Below, piece by piece: positions 57,801-64,000 of a DNA stretch of 64,000 nt. A model generated the notes under the pieces. The model had not been told where the DNA came from and did not search any database. It saw nothing but the letters and a program-made list of their open reading frames with translations. This DNA comes from Caprimulgus europaeus (taxonomy: Eukaryota; Chordata; Aves; Caprimulgiformes; Caprimulgidae): positions 25,684,578 to 25,748,577 of the forward strand of contig OU015533.1 in assembly GCA_907165065.1 (NCBI GenBank). Reading direction: 5' to 3'. The first letter of the stretch is position 1. Each line of letters starts with the position of its first letter. Made by a program: the position numbers and the translations under genes.

Positions 57801-60800
57801 TATATATATTTTTTACTCTACAAATTTATGTTTCAGAATGATCTCTCAGCCTACTAAATGTGTCTATAGGTATTCCTTTCTAATTTCTTTCAGGAAATTA
57901 TTTTGGTGCATGTTAGGTAGAAGTTCTGATTCGGACTTCGTGACTTCACAATGAACATGTATGTACTACTTTCAGTGGAAAAAAACCTTAAAATTCAGAT
58001 TCTTAATTCAGAATTGAGATTCTTAATATGAATAAAAAAAGCAGCATTCTAAAACTCACTTATAAATCTAGAAATTCAGCATTGAGCTTCACACCTTTCC
58101 TAGTGCCAGCTCCTTCACTGCATCCCGCAGCTGCAGGCAGTGACCAGCAGCCATACACAAAGCATTTATAAGAGGGCCACCACAGAAACTGCAAAGTGGC
58201 CACCACTGCTGTAGACAACCCTACACTGAAGCGCTGTGAGAGATTTGCTTATTTCTCATCCTAGAAATGGAGATTTGTTTTTATAATTCTTCCACCTGCT
58301 CACACAACAGAACATATTGCCAGCTAAGAAAAGAGCATAATGGAAAAACTGTTTTCAGCAGTCTAGATATTTAAGATTCTCCTTTGTAAAGGTAAGAAAG
58401 TAGTAAATACTTGTGATCCTTTTCTTCTTGAAAAACCTGAAGGAAAAACCCATGCAATTTCTAATGCAATTCCCAGCCTAAACCAGCTATAAGTGAAGAA
58501 ACACAGTAACAAAATAATTTAATGTATAACTGGATCACTGCATGGTTATTAACACTATGCAACTGATGAATGGAACCGATGCATGGTTATGTGCAAATCC
58601 TGAGGTGCAATTAGCCTTGTTTGCAGTGGTATATTAAAATACCACACCACTACTGAAAGAACAACTTTTAAAAACATGGACAGCTTGATAATCCTGAACA
58701 CCTTCAATTAATTTCTGACCATGCCACTTCCTATGGTAACTAAAATCAAAAGTGATTTCTGAAAGAAATCTTTTATTTATGGTTTACTAGAAAAGTTGTG
58801 CAAAGATTGTCTTATGATATCCTTGAGTTCATGTAAGTTGTGTTACAAGGAACTGTAGACACTTATTAGTCTGAAGTGTTGATTTTTGAGAGTAATTGAG
58901 ACTTTGAGATAAAGTAAGCGTATCTCCCAAACCAGCAGAGCTGTACTGAGTGAAACCAATTTTCAGCTTCTTCCTATAATATCAACAGCTCCAAATATGC
59001 TTATGAATATTGGGCTACATTAAACAACCTTTGAAGCATACAGTGATTGCAGAATGGGAAGAGGAAATTAATCAGGTCGTCAGACTTTTGTGTATATGCT
59101 CTTTCCTTTATCAACTGCGTAGCAAAGCTAAAATCAGTTACAGTAATTACAGCCATATACACTTCAAAAATTTTACTGAAAAGCTTATCACTGTAGCTAA
59201 AATGGTATCAATAAAGACAAAGTATAAATGTGTTTACTGAAAAAAAAAATTGTCAGTTAAAATTTGACTTTTTAGATGCTTGGCACATCTGACATAAAAT
59301 TAAAGTGACACTTATTTCTTACTACACCTTTTGTTCTTACACTTCTTTATAAAATATGCCCACAGACAATGCTGAAGAGAGGCGAGTTAGTTGATGTTAC
59401 TAAAACCTATCTTTTAACCTTGCTGTTATAAGATTTCTGCACACAACAGTAAGATGGTCCCCAGACCAAGCAATTTTCAGTTTAAGACAGAACAACAGTC
59501 ACCAACATAGACATTGGTGTGAAAGCCAAACTTCTCAGATTTTTTCTTTTTTTCAGAGCATCACAGAGAAAGAGAGATTTTCAGAGGTGAGAGTAACAGA
59601 TGTAAGTTTGGCAGCTGTTTGCAATGAGCTCTTCACAAACAGGACCAGGAAAAGAGGAAAGCTGGTTTCAATGGCTGATGGGTGGTAGTTGCAAGTCAAC
59701 ATCTTGAAAGTACATGACGAAAACCACACAAATGTATATAGAGCTTTGAAAGCAAAGGACATGAAGAATTTTGAGAGAGAAAAATCAGTAACATTACCAC
59801 AGAACTATTGTAACAGAATTTGCATTAAAACAAAAATATGAAAGTAGAGAGATCATAGTCAAAGAGGTTACAAGCCTGGCTGAGAGTAATTAAGGAAGAT
59901 GTTAAGAAACAAAATAAAATCAAGGTTGGGAAAACTTATTTAGCCATACTGTACTTGAAGGCTTGCCTAAATAAACCCTGGGATCTACACTGGGACACAG
60001 ATCTGAGGCAGAGAGAGAGGACCTACAAGTCATCATATTGGAAACAATAGGTGCTGTACATCTCTTTGCCCTGAAATAAGATATGGAGAGAGAAGATCAA
60101 TGACCAAATTAATAGAAAGACAAGAAGGCTATCCCTCAATATATTAGGCGAGAAGCTACTGAATAGAAAGGCAGACAATAGCTCCAGTAAGAAAAGGACA
60201 TTTCAAAACACTGTTTTCTACAGAAAGTCCTATTTTCTGCTGGCTCACACTGCTATAAAGGAATAAAGCATGCACTAACACAATTAATTATCCTTTTTAT
60301 GAAGAAGAAGATGAACACTATGAGTAATATATGCCATAAAGGCAATAGCAGGAAAGCAATTAAGTCACTAGTGGTCACAATCTTTAACAGCATTTGTAAA
60401 GCACTCTGTCCTGCCTCTCAGCATCACTCAAAAATAAAACAACAAAGCATTAGATTATTTCTTGACACTCATTAAGACAGAGCTAGCTAACTTTGCTAAG
60501 AGATTTCAAAAATCTTTTTTGCTCTATCTCCACATTTGCTGAATAATGAGACTCTAATGGCTGTCACACAAAATACCTACTTTCTCACCAGTTGTGCAGT
60601 CTACTGAGAAATGAGGCTGAAAAACCCGTAGGGCTCTGTTCTAGAAAAATTCCACTGCAAACCTACATGCAAATCAGACAGCACAGTGTATCTATTAACC
60701 CTTTGAGTACCTTTAGTTTTTGTAAAATGTTTTTTCTTGTACTTCAGGCCTGTCTGAAAAATGGCTAGGTTTTATATAAAGAAAGGTAGTTACATGAAAT

Positions 60801-62841
60801 AAATCTGTTTGATACATTCTAAAGAAAACCAATTTTGTTTCTATACAAAGATGAGAAACAAATAGAAGCTATAAATATAGAGCTTTTCATTCCAAACACA
60901 AATGTGCACTGAAATAAGCTACAACATATTTTCTTGAGATACTGACGCTACATCAGGAGATGTCTGGATGGCTCTGCAATATTGAGTGAACTCTGTAGCT
61001 AAACTGATTATTTGATTAACTGCATCACTGCTCTCCAATGGGCTAAGCCAAAGTATCTTTTTCATTTCAGAAGTATTGCTTGTTTGGCTGTGGTACAACA
61101 GTGATATTGATACTTAATTGCTTAGATATTTTACTTCTGATATAGCACACCACAGATTCCAGGGAATTTTCTTACAAAGGAACTTGTCATTTTTTCAGAG
61201 TACAAAATTATTTGTAACTGATCAGATTAAAGATATAATGCTACAAAGGTTTGGTTTTGAAATTTGGGATAGGTTTAATTTTTATGAAAGCAGAACGATG
61301 AGAATTCGAAAATATTCAGAAGTATACACAGTTCTGCAACTGTAAAATCTTGCCCTGCAAAATCTGTTTCTGTACCTATTTGTATACCTTCCCGAATAGA
61401 GAGTGCCTGCTGTTCTAGTTACTGGGGTGTCTGAGATGATCCCACTGTATCACCTATGATTTTTAGACAATTACTTGCATAGTTGGGTATTCTTGGGGAA
61501 TAGTTTTTTGTTGGTTGGCTGGTGTTCTATATTTGTTTTACTGACCAAAATCAAGAGAAATATGGGTGCATTCACCAAGAGGGAAAAAAAGGGGCATTCA
61601 CATTTCAAAAATATCTTATTTTCATATTTCAACACAATGCAATTTCTCTGTGCAAAAGCAAGAGGAACAAGAAAAATGGTTGATTCTGCACTGTCAGTAA
61701 GAATGCAGGAGTGTACATACTATGTCTGGAGAAAACAAAGAAACTTCTAACACTTCTCTTTTTCTCATTTGAGAAGAGATTCTTCCCCTTTTACAATTTT
61801 TGGATTGAATAGGGTGAACCGGCAACTACAGTAAATGCAGTGTGTTAGTTCTAGAGAAAACCAGCTTATCTACAAACACAAATACAGAGCGATTTCCTAG
61901 TGTACATTGCTAATACATAATTTCTCCATGACACATTGCACCTTTGCTATAGTAGGTTCAGAAAATTTTCACTAGAAGTTTTTTCATAAAACTCAGCAAG
62001 ATCAGTAGTACGATGCTGCCAGCAGTTGAAAACAAGGTGGATCTAACCAGGGGATACATAACAACACACAGCCAGCAAGGGTGGATATTAATTTAACAAG
62101 TATCCATAAAGTGAGACTACCCAGTAGTTTAGTCTTCTTAGGTCCTGCTGCTGTATGTTTAGGCATATCTACTTTAAATTTACTTGAACCTTTCATCTTT
62201 TCTGAGCTATGCCAGTCTGTATTGGCTGGAACAGAAAAATTTAAGAGTTGGACAGTTTGGGCAAAGTTTGAAATATAGTATAAGTTCTGTTATTACAAAA
62301 TGTGACTCTTATCTAGGTGAAAATAAATGTTTTTGCTGGTTAACCTTATCTTTTTCTGACATCAGACATCTATTATTTTGTAAATATTTTATATGCCCAT
62401 TATAGACTGCCACATTTATTTTAGAGGTCCTGGAATGCAAACTTTCTATATTACCACATTGCCTTTTTAACATTTTCATAAGGTAGAAACGCTTAGGAAA
62501 ATAACATTCAAAGATGACAACAGACATACTGTATTCTGCCCAGACATCCTTCACTTCTGCTTAAAAATGTCTTAGTTCATCTCCTCAGCTATAAAAATAA
62601 CATTGCCTCCTCCATCTATGAATCTGAAATATATTACTAGAAATGCACTTCACTTGCTGTTTGTGGAAAATAAAATAAAATATATTTTAAAAATCTTAAA
62701 ATTCTACCCACAGCTGCTAAACTGCTTTGGAACTTAATACAAAAGTTATGGGTATCTAAATAAATTAATCAAGAAGAACTAACAATCTGTATGCAAGTAC
62801 ACTCTTGCAGGCCTGTGTCTGAACTACTTACTTGATACTTA

Positions 62842-62952
62842 CCCAGGCAGAACTGCCATTGAAGTCAATTATGAAACACTCATCTTCATTTCAGTTAAAT
62901 GACATCTATAATTGTGCATTCTCACTGATTTCTGTGGCAGGTTTGCCTGAGG
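62842..62952. repeat. Inverted-repeat element of about 110 bases
   Basis: CCCAGGCAGAACTGCCA at 62842-62858 faces TGGCAGGTTTGCCTGAGG at 62935-62952 as an inverted copy with few mismatches. The arms extend inward with weaker pairing (TTGAAGTCAAT against ACTGATTTCTG). The words GCAGAACTGCCATTGAAGTC and GTTTGCCTGAGGACTG recall a hairpin-like amniote repeat built on CAGGCAAAACTCCCATTGAC. That family link is by memory only; the inverted arms are visible. Confidence 0.5.
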
Positions 62953-64000
62953 ACTGTGAGCATTTAGTCACACCCTCAAGATTTGACCAATAAATAGCAT
63001 TTCAAATATAACTTGCCTAAGAGACACCAAAATATTTTCAATCTCCCTGAAAATAAGTAATAAGGAAATAATATGTAACCTATTGTTTGTACGTTCAATT
63101 TTTATGCGATAGGAAACTTAGCGTATGATTCATACCAAGTCAATAATGCAGCAGCTGTAGGATTAAGGCAGAAGGATGATTAAAAAAAAGATTTTTCAAA
63201 AGACCTACTTAAATGTCTGATAAGCCAACCATGGATATTTTTGCTTTTGTTTTTGATCCAGGATCTCTGCACGATTGTGTATGGAAACCACCTCACCAGC
63301 TTCTTGGTCTCTCGATTGCCTGCCATGCCCTAGCAACATACACTTTCCCTTGTGTTCTAAATGCTGCTTACATTTATGTTACAAAAGCAAAGATAAGTAT
63401 GAGTAAAAATAACATTTAACCAAAAAACTTCAAAACAAGCCACACTATTGATTGTGTGGAAGTTGTCACTAGACCAGTTTGTACTCTCATAGGTCTTTTC
63501 CTTTACTTAAATAGCTGCCAAGAAATACAGAAAAAAGCCACCAGCAAGACTGTTTTCTCCAATTTTAAGTACACATTTTCCAGAAAAATGGTTAAAAAAA
63601 TTCTAACATTTATCTCATTTAGGGACAAAACCAAAGCATCCTGAAGCAACACCATTGGGCCTGACCCATTTTTTTTATATTTGGAGACTAAATTCACTCA
63701 AAGGTTGATAAAAAAGGAGGACATTTAACTCAAATTTTACAGATTTGACACAACCTTTAACTTTGGCACAACTAGACACAGACAAACTTCACTTCAAATA
63801 CCAATTGCATGAGTAATTACCAGCATTCCGTTATTTATTTTCTGATTATGTGAGAAAATTTGATGTCTAGCATCAAAAGAATGGCCTTACTTCTTTAGCA
63901 AAATATTTCTTTAATAAGCTTAGTGAAAGTATCAGGTACAGATAAAGCTACTCCTCCCAGGTTTGTTAAAAAAAACAACAAAACCAGTAGCTGCCTTTTT

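Larger units (their letters stand above)
47650..64000 (-). other. ZNF385B: ZNF385B gene, 3' portion (four coding exons plus 3' UTR; 5' part beyond the window)
   Basis: Joining four exons through clean GT-AG junctions gives 247 residues plus the end of a split codon. The protein carries two matrin/U1-type zinc fingers, a proline/alanine/serine-rich tail and the C-terminus ILFAPY, which I recognise as ZNF385B and not its paralogues ZNF385A/C/D. The family consists of nuclear proteins binding double-stranded RNA and possibly DNA; ZNF385B has been linked to p53-related apoptosis in B cells. Introns visible are 1616, 1098 and 1068 bases and one of more than 10.5 kb. The exons for the N-terminal fingers are not between 53415 and 64000, so they lie further right. 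The neighbour to the left is inferred to be SESTD1 in the same orientation. Confidence 0.93.
53415..64000 (-). other. ZNF385B large intron (left part; more than 10.5 kb)
   Basis: From the acceptor at 53415-53416 to the right edge no further ZNF385B exon was found; in particular no frame encodes the next upstream finger of the family. Open frames here (146 codons or fewer, e.g. 55374-55814 minus) are unrecognised. Contents worth noting are a MIR-like SINE at about 54015-54215, a two-copy tandem at 54759-54850, a short TA run near 57800-57812 and an inverted-repeat element at 62842-62952. Confidence 0.8.

Noticed and set aside
1-64000. CRISPR arrays, operons, phage-type modules, riboswitches
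   Set aside because: Composition, introns and CR1 repeats show vertebrate nuclear DNA; no regularly spaced repeats or bacterial gene clusters are present.
1-64000. Endogenous retrovirus genes
   Set aside because: No frame shows gag, pol or env features. The reverse-transcriptase fragments seen belong to CR1 LINEs, as shown by their ORF2 motif order and terminal repeat.

Overview
The window looks like nuclear DNA from a bird. It carries several copies of the avian CR1 retrotransposon, one ending in the typical ATTCTATGAT-like tail. Repeat density is low, and the only clear gene is vertebrate: spliced, with GT-AG introns, coding for a zinc-finger protein. I cannot tell the species from the sequence.

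Layout. Positions 1 to about 1085 form a dense CpG island with a strong minus-strand splice donor at 532/533. This is the kind of site that starts a housekeeping-type gene running leftward out of the window. Because ZNF385B lies next to SESTD1 in other vertebrates, in this same orientation, I infer it is the SESTD1 promoter and non-coding first exon. From about 1.1 to 47.6 kb is AT-rich intergenic DNA with no supported coding gene. It holds scattered CR1 pieces (8.4, 15.0-15.5, 30.5, 41.25-41.83 and 43.3-44.8 kb), some unclassified GC-richer patches, simple repeats and a small inverted-repeat element at 6.6 kb. From about 47.65 kb to the right edge lies the 3' end of ZNF385B on the minus strand: a 3' UTR with an AATAAA signal at 47666-47671, then four coding exons (48887-49105, 50722-50823, 51922-52100, 53169-53414). 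Together the exons give 247 residues ending in ILFAPY. The intron upstream of 53414 fills the rest of the window (more than 10.5 kb), so the 5' coding exons lie beyond position 64000. That intron holds a MIR-like ancient SINE, a two-copy tandem repeat and a second inverted-repeat element.

How it works together. The two neighbouring genes appear to be transcribed in the same direction (right to left), separated by about 47 kb of non-coding DNA that may carry regulatory elements. The ZNF385B fragment includes two matrin/U1-type C2H2 fingers (Cx2C-x12-Hx5H), each cut by an intron just before or after its first histidine.

I found no prokaryotic-style system, no intact mobile element, no complete viral gene and no RNA gene that I can support. 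The more unusual items are a roughly 90-base sequence present twice (about 43.98 and 45.86 kb), a CpG-rich patch inside a degenerate CR1, and the ancient repeat remnants.
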